The translations under genes were made by a program, and so were the position numbers. Below, piece after piece: positions 5,948 through 13,623 of a stretch of 19,380 nt of DNA (positions are counted from its first letter, which is position 1; the number at the start of each line of letters is the position of its first letter). The stretch comes from AC-69 sp036519575. Its GTDB lineage: Bacteria > Actinomycetota > UBA4738 > HRBIN12. Where the stretch lies: the NCBI GenBank assembly GCA_036519575.1, contig DATDKZ010000199.1, forward strand, positions 1 to 19,380. The letters are read 5' to 3'. A model generated the notes under the pieces. It was not told the DNA's origin. It was given only the letters and a program-made list of their open reading frames with translations, and did no database searches.

Positions 5948-8089
5948 GTGAGTTCGCAAGAGGGTTCGTCCGGGGTCCTGGAGTCCCTCCGGGCCGACCC
6001 GCCCGCCCGGACCACCCGAATCCTCCTCTACGAGCTCGCGGTCATCCTCCCGCTGCTCGCATGGCTTGGCTGGTCCTTCACCAGGACACCGGCCGAGGTG
6101 AGCGATCCCCTCCTGCTCGAGTGGATCATCGCCATCGCCATCGTGGACTTGTTGCCGATTCCGACGCCGGTCGGCTTTCCGTTCAGCCTGAGCTTCCCGC
6201 TCCAGCTCTCGGTGGCCCTGATCTATCCGGCTCCCGTGGCCGGCGCGGTGGCGTTGCTCGGGAGCAGCGATACGAGGGAGTTCCGCCGGGAGATTCCGTT
6301 CACCCAGGGCGTGTGGAACCGGTGCCAGATCGCGTGGTCAGTGGTCATCGAGAGCCTGTTGTTCCATCAGCTCGGGTCGCTGAAGTCGCCTTGGTTCGGA
6401 CTGGGGCCTGCGGTCCTTCTTTGCGCGTTCGTCGGGTACGGGGTGAACGCGGTGCTCGTGGCGCTCTATCTGCACGTGCGGACGGGCCAGCCGACCCTGA
6501 GCATCCTCCGGGAGATGCACGTCGGGGTGTTCGGCGAGTTCGTCCTGTCGTACATGGGCCTCGCGCTGTTCGCGGTCATCGTGGCCACGGCGTTCTTCCG
6601 GATCGGCCCATGGTCGATCGCGGTCTTCATCGCTCCGCTCGCGTTCGCACGGCAGATGTTCAGGCGAACGCAGTCGCTCCAGGAAGCGACGGTCGAGCTC
6701 GAAGCTCGTCAGCAAGAGAACGCGTATCAGGCTCTCCACGACGCGTTGACCGACTTGCCCAACCGGGCCCTGTTCCAAAGCAACCTCCGCGAGACAATCG
6801 AAGCCAGGTCGAAACGGGACGGCCACGAGCTGGTCGCCGTGATGTTGATGGACCTGGACCACTTCAAGGAGATCAACGACACGCTCGGGCACCACTTCGG
6901 CGACCTGTTGCTGAAGGAGATCGGTCCTCGGCTCTCGACCGTCCTGCGTGAGGAGGATCTCCTGGCCCGATTGGGTGGGGACGAGTTCGGCATCCTCCTA
7001 CCCAACATCCCGGACACTGAGACCGCAATCGGGATCGCCGAACGGGTCCTTGAGGAGCTGGAGAAGCCGCTGTCGGTCGAGAGCCTTCAACTCGATGTCT
7101 CCGGGAGCATCGGGATCGCCATCTACCCCCAGCACAGCCGTGACGTCGAGGCGCTGATCCGCCGAGCAGACGTCGCCATGTACGCGGCCAAGGAATCCGG
7201 CGGCGGGTACGAGGTGTACAGCGAATCGTTGGACCGACACAGTCCCGGGCGCCTCACGCTGGTCAGCCAGGTACGGCCGGCCATGGAGAACCGGGAGTTC
7301 GTCCTGTACTACCAACCGAAGGTATCTGTGAAGGACGGCCGGATCGCCGGGGTCGAGGCGCTCATCCGGTGGCATCACCCAGAGCGCGGACTGGTCGAGC
7401 CCGACGAGTTCGTCCCCATGGTGGAACGGACCGTGCTGCTCCGCCCGCTCACGCTCTACGTGATCGATGAGGCCCTCCGTCAGGCCCGCGAGTGGTCGCG
7501 GCATGGTGTGACGCTCGACGTGTCGGTGAACCTGTCGCCGCGAAGTCTGCTCGACCCCCAGCTCCCCAACCAGGTCGCCGAGCTCCTCACCCGGTGGGAC
7601 GTCCCCGCAACCCGCCTGACGCTCGAGCTCACCGAGAGCTTCCTGATGGCCGACTCGGGACGATCGGTCGGCGTGATGTCGCTCCTGTCCGAGGTGGGGA
7701 TCGCGCTGTCGATCGACGACTTCGGGACCGGGTACTCCTCCCTCAGCCATCTTCGGCGGCTTCCCATCCGCGAGATCAAGATCGATCGGTCGTTCGTCAT
7801 GAACATGCGGAGAGACCCCAACGACTGGATGATCGCTCGTGCCACCGTGGACCTGGGCCGCAACCTCGGCCTTCGGGTGGTGGCCGAGGGGGTAGAGGAT
7901 GCCGAGACCCTGGCTCGGCTGGCCGAGATGGGATGCGAGCAGGCGCAGGGCTTTCACGTTTGCGTCCCGCTTCCAGCGGAGGAGCTCACCGGGTGGCTCG
8001 AGGCTGGCTCGGCCGGGGTTCGAACTCGGCGCGGCCATCCTCAAGGCCGTCGGCCTCATCAGAGCGTCGAACGCCTGCGAGCCATCTAG
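5948..8089 (+). CDS. Membrane GGDEF-EAL protein (cyclic di-GMP synthesis and breakdown)
   Basis: The product is 713 residues from GTG 5948, which lies one base after the DUF5317 stop. An upstream in-frame ATG exists but would run inside that gene. Residues about 24-235 form a multi-helix membrane sensor domain with no recognised name. A short helical linker (QSLQEATVELEARQQEN) leads to the GGDEF domain, with an intact GGDEF at 343-347 and a product-inhibition site RxxD (REED, 334-337) at the correct five-residue distance. The EAL domain follows with EAL (470-472), NLSPRSLL, ELTES, DDFGTGYSSL (590-599), KIDRSF and VAEGVED, so its metal and catalytic residues look complete. Both activities are therefore possible, and the balance cannot be predicted. 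The last 25 residues are Arg-rich and unlike the family, and may be a non-conserved tail. Confidence 0.92.
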   Translation: MSSQEGSSGVLESLRADPPARTTRILLYELAVILPLLAWLGWSFTRTPAEVSDPLLLEWIIAIAIVDLLPIPTPVGFPFSLSFPLQLSVALIYPAPVAGAVALLGSSDTREFRREIPFTQGVWNRCQIAWSVVIESLLFHQLGSLKSPWFGLGPAVLLCAFVGYGVNAVLVALYLHVRTGQPTLSILREMHVGVFGEFVLSYMGLALFAVIVATAFFRIGPWSIAVFIAPLAFARQMFRRTQSLQEATVELEARQQENAYQALHDALTDLPNRALFQSNLRETIEARSKRDGHELVAVMLMDLDHFKEINDTLGHHFGDLLLKEIGPRLSTVLREEDLLARLGGDEFGILLPNIPDTETAIGIAERVLEELEKPLSVESLQLDVSGSIGIAIYPQHSRDVEALIRRADVAMYAAKESGGGYEVYSESLDRHSPGRLTLVSQVRPAMENREFVLYYQPKVSVKDGRIAGVEALIRWHHPERGLVEPDEFVPMVERTVLLRPLTLYVIDEALRQAREWSRHGVTLDVSVNLSPRSLLDPQLPNQVAELLTRWDVPATRLTLELTESFLMADSGRSVGVMSLLSEVGIALSIDDFGTGYSSLSHLRRLPIREIKIDRSFVMNMRRDPNDWMIARATVDLGRNLGLRVVAEGVEDAETLARLAEMGCEQAQGFHVCVPLPAEELTGWLEAGSAGVRTRRGHPQGRRPHQSVERLRAI

Positions 8090-8129
8090 GCACTCTGCCG
8101 CCGAGTCTCCCCTTCGATCGGCCCCCGGG

Positions 8130-8135
8130 TACACT
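8130..8135 (+). promoter_or_regulatory. Possible -10 box upstream of mfd
   Basis: TACACT fits the TAnnnT pattern and lies 71 bases before the mfd start. No clear -35 box is at the right distance. If used, transcription would begin near 8142 and the hairpin at 8145-8171 would be the first element of the mfd leader. Confidence 0.25.
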
Positions 8136-8144
8136 CGCTCTTGA

Positions 8145-8171
8145 AGGCCCCGTCGCGCGTCGACGAGGCCT
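8145..8171 (+). terminator. Hairpin between the GGDEF-EAL gene and mfd
   Basis: AGGCCCCGTCG (8145-8155) pairs with CGACGAGGCCT (8161-8171), ten pairs with one C/A mismatch and a five-base loop, followed by CTCTT-like sequence. It lies 55 bases after the GGDEF-EAL stop and is most simply its terminator. It could also act in the mfd leader if the TACACT at 8130 is a promoter. Confidence 0.55.
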
Positions 8172-8206
8172 CTTCGTGCTGTCCGGACTACGTGAATGGG
8201 AGCGAT

Positions 8207-11200
8207 GTGAGCCTCGATCTGCTGCTCGACGACATGACCCGCTCGGAGCCCTTCGAGCGCCTCCTGCTCGAACGGGCCCGGCCGGTGTTGGGCCGGGCCG
8301 ACGCCGGCTCCGACTTCGTGGTGGCGTCGCTGGCCAGGGCCCTCGACGCTCCGGTCCTCGCCGTGGCCCCCGGTCCACCGGAGGCGGAGGTACTCGCTCG
8401 AGGGATCGCGGCCTTCCTCGGCCACGACCGCGTGGCCCTGTTCCCGTCCTGGGAGGCCCTCCCGTACGAGGGGATCAGCCCGTCGCCGGAGACCGCGGGG
8501 AGACGGTCGGAGGCGGCTCGCTCGCTCCGTCGAGCGACCGGGCCCTTCGCCCTGGTCGCGCCGGCCCACGCCGTGCTCCAGGGCATCGTGCCGACCCTCG
8601 GGGAGACCGAACCGTTGGTGCTGGCGCCGGGGACGACGTTTCCTCCCGACGAGCTGGCCGAGCGCCTCGTCGGCCTGGGCTATGCCCGGGCCGATGTGGT
8701 CGAACACCGGGGCGAGTTCGCGGTACGCGGCGGGATCGTCGACGTGTTCCCCGGGGCGGCCCGCCGCCCCGTCCGGGCCGAGCTGTTCGGCGACGAGATC
8801 GAGTCGCTTCGCGAGTTCGTCCCGGCGACGCAGCTGTCCACAGCTCCGGTGGGAGCGGTCGAGGTGCATCCGGTTCGAGAGCTCCTCACGACTCCCGAGC
8901 TGCGTGAGCGGGCCGAGCAACTGGCCCCTCGGTTCGTGGACCGGTTCCGCGATCAGCTCACGCGATTCGCCGACGGCTTGACCTTCGAGGGGATGGAGGG
9001 CCTCGCGCCGCTGCTCTTCGATCGCCTCCCCAACCTGGCCGAGCTGATGCCCCGGGGTTCGTGGGCCGTGCTGGTGCAGGCACGCCGGACGCTCGACCGG
9101 GCACGGCAGGCCGTCGAGGAATCCGAGGCCCTGGCCGAGGCCTCGGGGTGGACCGGCCCACCGGTCGCCAGGCCGCTGCGGGAGGCCCTGGCCGGCCTGA
9201 CCGAGTTGCATCTCAGTGAGTTCGCCGAGGGCGTGGACCTCGGCCTGGAGGGGTGGGGATCGGCGCGGGGGAACGCGCCGGAGCTGGCCCGTCGCCTGGC
9301 CGATCTCTCCTCGCGCGGGTACCGGCTCGTTGTCTCCGCCTTCGGCCACGGAAGCCTGGAGCGGGCACGCGAGGTCGTGGCGGAACGCGGCCTGACGCTG
9401 GGCGATCAGGGCGAGGTGATGGCCGTCGAGGCCGAGCTCTCCGGAGGATTCGTGTTCGCTCCGGGCAAGTTCGCGTTGGCCACCGAGGAGGACCTGTTCG
9501 GGTCCAGGCGGCACACGCGGACCGCTCCCCGGATCGCCCGGCGCCGGACCGACGCGGTCGCCACGGAGCTCGAGCCGGGGGACTTCGCAGTCCACCGCAT
9601 CCACGGTGTCGGCCGGTTCCTCGGCATCCAGCGTCGGGCTGTGGCCGGCGCGGAGCGCGATTACATGGTCCTCGAATACGCCGCGGGCGATCGGCTGTCG
9701 GTCCCCACCGACCAGGTGGGCATGGTGGCGAAGTACGTGGGCGGGGAGGAGCCGCGGCTCCATCGCCTGGGGACGAGCGACTGGGCCCGGACCACGGCAA
9801 GGGTCAAGCGAGCCGTCCGGGACATGGCCGGGGAGCTCGTGCGCCTCTATTCGGTCCGGATGAGCGTGCCCGGCCACGCATTCGGCCCCGACGCGCCGTG
9901 GCAACGGGAGATGGAGGACGCCTTCCCCTTCGAGGAGACCCGCGACCAGCTCACCGCCGTGGACGAGGTCAAGCGGGACATGGAGGCGCCCAAGCCGATG
10001 GACCGGTTGATCTGCGGCGACGTCGGGTACGGCAAGACCGAGATCGCGGTGCGCGCTGCGTTCAAGGCGGTCATGGACGGGAAGCAGGTCGCGGTGCTCG
10101 TCCCCACCACTCTCCTCGCGGAGCAGCATTACGTCACCTTCTCCGAGCGCTTCGGCCCTTTCCCAGTGACCGTGGCCATGCTGTCCCGGTTCCTGTCGCC
10201 GGCGGAACAGAAGCGCGTGGTGGACGACATGAGGTCGGGCAGGATCGACGTGGTGATCGGGACCCACCGGTTGATCTCCGGCGACGTGGCTTTCCACGAC
10301 CTCGGGTTGGTCGTCGTCGACGAGGAGCAACGGTTCGGCGTGGCTCACAAGGAACGGCTGAAGAAGCTTCGGACATCGGTGGATGTGTTGACGATGACCG
10401 CGACACCGATCCCCCGGACGCTCGAGATGGCGCTCACCGGGATACGGGACATGAGCGTGGTCGACACACCGCCCGAAGACCGGCAGCCGGTGCTGACCTA
10501 CGTCGGGCCGTACGACGAGGGGATGGCGCTTGGCGCGGTTCGCCGCGAGCTGCTTCGCGGAGGGCAGGTGTTCTGGGTCCACAACCGCGTGGCCACCGTG
10601 GACCGGCAGGCCGGGTGGATCGCCGAGGAGATCCCCGAGGCTCGCATCGTCGTGGCCCACGGCCAGATGGATGAAGATCTCCTGGAGAAGCAGATGATGC
10701 GGTTCTGGGACCGGGACGCCGACGTACTGGTGTGCACGACGATCATCGAGTCCGGGCTCGACGTCCCCTCCGCCAACACGTTGGTGGTCGATCGAGCAGA
10801 CCGGTTGGGGCTGTCGCAGATGTATCAGCTCCGGGGCCGCGTCGGCCGGTCGCACGAACGGGCCTTCTCCTATTTCTTCTTCCCCCCGGTGAACCAGCTG
10901 ACCGAGGAGGCCCACGAGCGCCTGGCCACCATCAGCCGGCACACCGCTCTTGGGAGCGGTTTCCACATCGCGCTGCGTGATCTGGAGATCCGAGGCGCCG
11001 GCAACTTGCTGGGGGCGGAGCAGCACGGCCATATCGCGGCGGTTGGGTTCGACACCTACGCCCGGCTCCTACGCGAGGCGGTCGCCGACCTCCGGGGCGA
11101 GCCGATCCCCGTAGAGCGGGAGGTGAAGATCGATCTGCCGCTGAAGGCGTACATCCCGGTCGGGTGGGTCGGCCAGGAGGCCCTTCGCCTCGAGCTGTAT

Positions 11201-11572
11201 CGGGTCATCGCCATGGCCGGCGACCACCAGCGCCTGGAGGAGGTGCGCGCCGAGACGATCGACCGGTACGGCCGCCTCCCAGAGGAAGTCGAGACGCTCC
11301 TCGCCGTGGCCTCCCTCCGCATCACGTGCCTTGAGCTCGGTGTGCGGGAGATCGCCACCTACCGGGACCAGGTTCGGTTGAAGCCCGTCGTACTTGGGGA
11401 GGCCGACGCGCTCGCTCTGGCCGAACGCGTGCCCGACGCGACCTTCCACGCCGCGACCTCCACCCTGAACCTCTCCCCCGCGGGCGAGCGCGGGGCCGAG
11501 CTGGCCCGATGGATCGAGCGGGCGCTCCGTACGGCCGCGGGCGCACGGGAACCTGCGTCCGTGGCCGGATGA
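8207..11572 (+). CDS. mfd: Transcription-repair coupling factor
   Basis: Mfd removes RNA polymerase stalled at DNA damage and recruits UvrA for excision repair. The 1121-residue protein has the full layout: a UvrB-like N-terminal region (FPSWEALPYEGISPSPE), the RNA-polymerase-interacting domain from about residue 454 (LEPGDFAVHRIHGVGRFLG), then the RecG-like helicase with Walker A GDVGYGKT (604-611), DEEQ (705-708), TMTATPIPRTL and the motif VI region YQLRGRVGRS. The TRCF C-terminal domain closes it. GTG 8207 is chosen because GGGAG lies four bases upstream and the protein then begins with MSLDLLLDDM; GTG 8192 is an in-frame alternative. Its place after pth and before mazG and eno is the conserved order, here interrupted by the DUF5317/GGDEF-EAL pair. 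Confidence 0.97.
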   Translation: MSLDLLLDDMTRSEPFERLLLERARPVLGRADAGSDFVVASLARALDAPVLAVAPGPPEAEVLARGIAAFLGHDRVALFPSWEALPYEGISPSPETAGRRSEAARSLRRATGPFALVAPAHAVLQGIVPTLGETEPLVLAPGTTFPPDELAERLVGLGYARADVVEHRGEFAVRGGIVDVFPGAARRPVRAELFGDEIESLREFVPATQLSTAPVGAVEVHPVRELLTTPELRERAEQLAPRFVDRFRDQLTRFADGLTFEGMEGLAPLLFDRLPNLAELMPRGSWAVLVQARRTLDRARQAVEESEALAEASGWTGPPVARPLREALAGLTELHLSEFAEGVDLGLEGWGSARGNAPELARRLADLSSRGYRLVVSAFGHGSLERAREVVAERGLTLGDQGEVMAVEAELSGGFVFAPGKFALATEEDLFGSRRHTRTAPRIARRRTDAVATELEPGDFAVHRIHGVGRFLGIQRRAVAGAERDYMVLEYAAGDRLSVPTDQVGMVAKYVGGEEPRLHRLGTSDWARTTARVKRAVRDMAGELVRLYSVRMSVPGHAFGPDAPWQREMEDAFPFEETRDQLTAVDEVKRDMEAPKPMDRLICGDVGYGKTEIAVRAAFKAVMDGKQVAVLVPTTLLAEQHYVTFSERFGPFPVTVAMLSRFLSPAEQKRVVDDMRSGRIDVVIGTHRLISGDVAFHDLGLVVVDEEQRFGVAHKERLKKLRTSVDVLTMTATPIPRTLEMALTGIRDMSVVDTPPEDRQPVLTYVGPYDEGMALGAVRRELLRGGQVFWVHNRVATVDRQAGWIAEEIPEARIVVAHGQMDEDLLEKQMMRFWDRDADVLVCTTIIESGLDVPSANTLVVDRADRLGLSQMYQLRGRVGRSHERAFSYFFFPPVNQLTEEAHERLATISRHTALGSGFHIALRDLEIRGAGNLLGAEQHGHIAAVGFDTYARLLREAVADLRGEPIPVEREVKIDLPLKAYIPVGWVGQEALRLELYRVIAMAGDHQRLEEVRAETIDRYGRLPEEVETLLAVASLRITCLELGVREIATYRDQVRLKPVVLGEADALALAERVPDATFHAATSTLNLSPAGERGAELARWIERALRTAAGAREPASVAG

Positions 11573-11628
11573 ACGCCGACTTCCCACTCCCACCCGATCG
11601 CCGTCAGGCTGGGGACGTGAGGGGGCGT

Positions 11629-11637
11629 TGCTAGAAT
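11629..11637 (+). promoter_or_regulatory. Extended -10 promoter, apparently leaderless, for the PpiC lipoprotein gene
   Basis: TGC precedes TAGAAT (11632-11637), forming an extended -10 box (TGnTAnnnT). Only six bases separate it from GTG 11644, so the expected start of transcription falls at or within a base of the GTG. There is no Shine-Dalgarno sequence, which fits leaderless translation. No -35 box is evident. Confidence 0.6.
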
Positions 11638-11643
11638 CGGCGG

Positions 11644-12648
11644 GTGATCCCCCGTCCCCTCCTCCGTCTCTCGTTCGTCACGATCGCGCTGAGCGTCGTC
11701 CTCGCGGCATGCGGCACAGCCACACCTCCCGCCGCCACTGTCGGCGCCGACCGCATCACCGACGACCAGCTGGCTCAGGACATCTCGGCGTTCCGGTTCC
11801 TGTCCGCGATCAACCAGGCCCCCTGCGGGCAGGCCATCGAGGGCGAGACGGCCCAGTCCGCGTGTGCCCGATTCACCTTGACCACCCTGATCCAGGAAGA
11901 CCTGGTGAAGGGGTACGCGCGCGATCACCACATCACCGTGGACACTTCGGAGGTGACGAGTTCGCTGACCGACCTCCGGTCCGCGCTGGGCGACACGCTC
12001 GATCAGCAACTCGCCGCCCAGGACCTCACCGAGCGGGATCTCACCGATATCGTCGGCCGGATCCTCCTGTTCAACGAGGTCCAGGCGGCGGTCGCTGCGT
12101 CTCGCGTGGACGACGCGCAGCTCCGGCAGCTCTATGAGGAACGACGGCTGGAGTTCACCCAGATCCACGCCAAGCACATCCTGGTCAAGACCAGGGCCCA
12201 AGCACTTCGCATCGAGCACGAGGTGACTCCGGAGGACTTCGGCAGGCTGGCTGAGGAGAACTCGATCGACCCAGGGTCGGCGTCGAACGGGGGCGACCTC
12301 GGGATCCTCCCGGCGTCCCAGCTGGACGCCACGTTCGTCCGGGCAGCCCTGGAGCTCCAGCCGGGCGAGATCAGCGAACCCGTCCACACGGGGTTCGGGT
12401 GGCACATCATCCAGTTGGTGAGCGTCGATGTGCAGCCGTTCGATCGGGTCCGCGACCAGTTGGCCGGACCCCTCCGGGCGAAGGCGTTCACCGACTGGTT
12501 GCAGGGGCAGCTCCGCAGCCATCGCATCACCGTGAACCCGAAGTACGGGCGGTTCGACCCGTCGACAGGCCAAGTCGTGCCGATCAGGAGCACCGCCACG
12601 GGCTCGCCGACGTCGTCGACCTCGCCGTCGCCCGTCGAGTCGCCGTGA
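11644..12648 (+). CDS. PpiC/SurA-type peptidyl-prolyl isomerase lipoprotein
   Basis: The product is a 334-residue predicted lipoprotein that likely helps proteins fold outside the membrane. The signal peptide has a basic start, a hydrophobic stretch and a lipobox LAAC with the lipidation cysteine at residue 23. Residues about 30-160 form a SurA-N-like helical region containing two cysteines (QAPCGQ and QSACARF) that might form a disulfide. The parvulin domain begins near residue 173 with HAKHILVKT, then FGRLAEENSIDPGSASNGGD and HTGFGWHIIQL, matching the PpiC rotamase family. The tail is rich in Ser, Thr and Pro. GTG 11644 is chosen because the signal peptide starts there and TAGAAT lies just before it. 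Its TGA overlaps the mazG GTG in a GTGA arrangement, so the two are translationally coupled. Confidence 0.9.
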   Translation: MIPRPLLRLSFVTIALSVVLAACGTATPPAATVGADRITDDQLAQDISAFRFLSAINQAPCGQAIEGETAQSACARFTLTTLIQEDLVKGYARDHHITVDTSEVTSSLTDLRSALGDTLDQQLAAQDLTERDLTDIVGRILLFNEVQAAVAASRVDDAQLRQLYEERRLEFTQIHAKHILVKTRAQALRIEHEVTPEDFGRLAEENSIDPGSASNGGDLGILPASQLDATFVRAALELQPGEISEPVHTGFGWHIIQLVSVDVQPFDRVRDQLAGPLRAKAFTDWLQGQLRSHRITVNPKYGRFDPSTGQVVPIRSTATGSPTSSTSPSPVESP

Positions 12649-13457
12649 CCGACCAACCGACTCGAGATCCACTGTCCGCGGTCCCCGAGGGTCCCGTCCC
12701 GTCGAGCCGGAACGGCGCGCGGTTGCTCGATCTGGTTCGGGTCATGGCCCGGCTCCGGGGCCCGGGCGGATGCCCCTGGGATCACGAGCAGACCCATCGC
12801 ACGTTGGCCCGGCATTTGCTGGAGGAGACCCACGAGGTGCTGGATGCGATCGATGCCGACGATCCGGACCGTCTGCGCGACGAGCTTGGTGACCTGCTCC
12901 TCCAGGTGGTGTTCCACGCCCAGATGGCGGCCGAGGAGGGGACGTTCGACGTCGACGACGTGGCGCAGGCGACCGTGGAGAAGCTGATCCGACGCCATCC
13001 GCACGTGTTCGGCGAGGTGCACGTGTCCGGCGCCGATGAGGTCCTTGTGAACTGGGAGCAGATCAAGGCGGAGGAGACAGGGGAGCAGCCCGTCGAGGAC
13101 GACATCCCACCGACGCTCCCCGCCCTGGCCAGGGCGTCGAAGGTGCAACGGCGCGCCGCCGGTTGGGGCTTCGACTGGCGGACCACCGACGGAGCGATGG
13201 CGAAGCTTCGCGAGGAAGTCGAGGAGCTGGCCGCCGCCGGGACCCCCGAGGAGTCGGAGGAGGAACTGGGCGACGTGCTGTTCGCCGCGGCGGCTGTGGC
13301 CCGAAGGTTCGGAGTGGACCCCGAGAGCGCCCTGCGCCGCACCACGACGAAATTCGCCGGCCGGTACGAACGGCTCCTGGCCCGAGCCCGCCGAGAAGGC
13401 GTGGACCTGGCCGGGCTGGGCGAGGACGAGCTCCTGGCCTACTACCGCCGGAGCTGA
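12645..13457 (+). CDS. mazG: Nucleoside triphosphate pyrophosphohydrolase MazG
   Basis: MazG hydrolyses nucleoside triphosphates to monophosphates and pyrophosphate, cleaning the pool and, in E. coli, influencing ppGpp levels. The 270-residue protein has the two-domain form. The first domain has GGCPWDHEQTH (CPWD 43-46), the metal-binding E60-E61-x2-E64 and E80-x2-D83 in ELGDLLLQVVFHAQ. The second domain repeats the pattern around 187-210 (EEVEEL, EEELGD) after KVQRRAAGWGFDW, a family signature. GTG 12645 shares bases with the TGA of the lipoprotein gene (GTGA), which settles the start. This pairing with a PpiC-type lipoprotein occurs between mfd and eno. A good hairpin terminator lies 45 bases after the stop. 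Confidence 0.95.
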   Translation: MTDQPTRDPLSAVPEGPVPSSRNGARLLDLVRVMARLRGPGGCPWDHEQTHRTLARHLLEETHEVLDAIDADDPDRLRDELGDLLLQVVFHAQMAAEEGTFDVDDVAQATVEKLIRRHPHVFGEVHVSGADEVLVNWEQIKAEETGEQPVEDDIPPTLPALARASKVQRRAAGWGFDWRTTDGAMAKLREEVEELAAAGTPEESEEELGDVLFAAAAVARRFGVDPESALRRTTTKFAGRYERLLARARREGVDLAGLGEDELLAYYRRS

Positions 13458-13502
13458 ACCGAACGTTCCCCCGACTGGCGGACCGGGGCATCGCCCGCTG
13501 AT

Positions 13503-13526
13503 CCCGGACGAAATCCTTCGCCCGGG
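13503..13526 (+). terminator. Terminator-like hairpin after mazG
   Basis: CCCGG-A-CGAA (13503-13512) pairs with TTCG-C-CCGGG (13517-13526), nine pairs with one mismatch and a four-base loop ATCC. It follows the mazG stop by 45 bases and precedes the candidate promoter of the next gene by 24 bases, so it separates two transcription units. Confidence 0.6.
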
Positions 13527-13550
13527 GACTCGTCCCGCGGCGGCCTACCT

Positions 13551-13558
13551 GCCGATAA
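13551..13558 (+). promoter_or_regulatory. Possible sigma-28/WhiG-type -10 element for the second GGDEF gene
   Basis: GCCGATAA matches exactly the -10 sequence known for flagellar sigma-28 (FliA) and WhiG promoters. It lies 65 bases before the GGDEF start. The expected -35 (TAAA about 15 bases upstream) is not present; CTCGTC sits at 13529-13534, 16 bases before. A chance match is possible. Confidence 0.35.
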
Positions 13559-13623
13559 CCCCCGTGGATGGCCTGAAGTGACGGGTTCGGGCTACCGGGG
13601 AGATCAGACCAGCAGGGGATGTC

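Noticed and set aside
8015..8089. A frameshift at the end of the GGDEF-EAL gene, since the last 25 residues are Arg-rich
   Set aside because: The EAL domain is complete before this point, and neither alternative frame restores a recognisable family sequence. A non-conserved tail is simpler.
8010..8095. A tRNA-like T-loop (TTCGAAC) on the minus strand near the end of the GGDEF-EAL gene, with a partly complementary acceptor-like pair at tRNA distance
   Set aside because: The T-stem has a mismatch, the seventh acceptor pair fails, and no D-arm or anticodon arm of normal form can be drawn. The stretch is inside an open coding frame.
6998..11032. Long minus-strand open frame opposite the GGDEF-EAL gene and mfd
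   Set aside because: It overlaps two clear plus-strand proteins with intact motifs, and its composition is that of a high-GC shadow frame.
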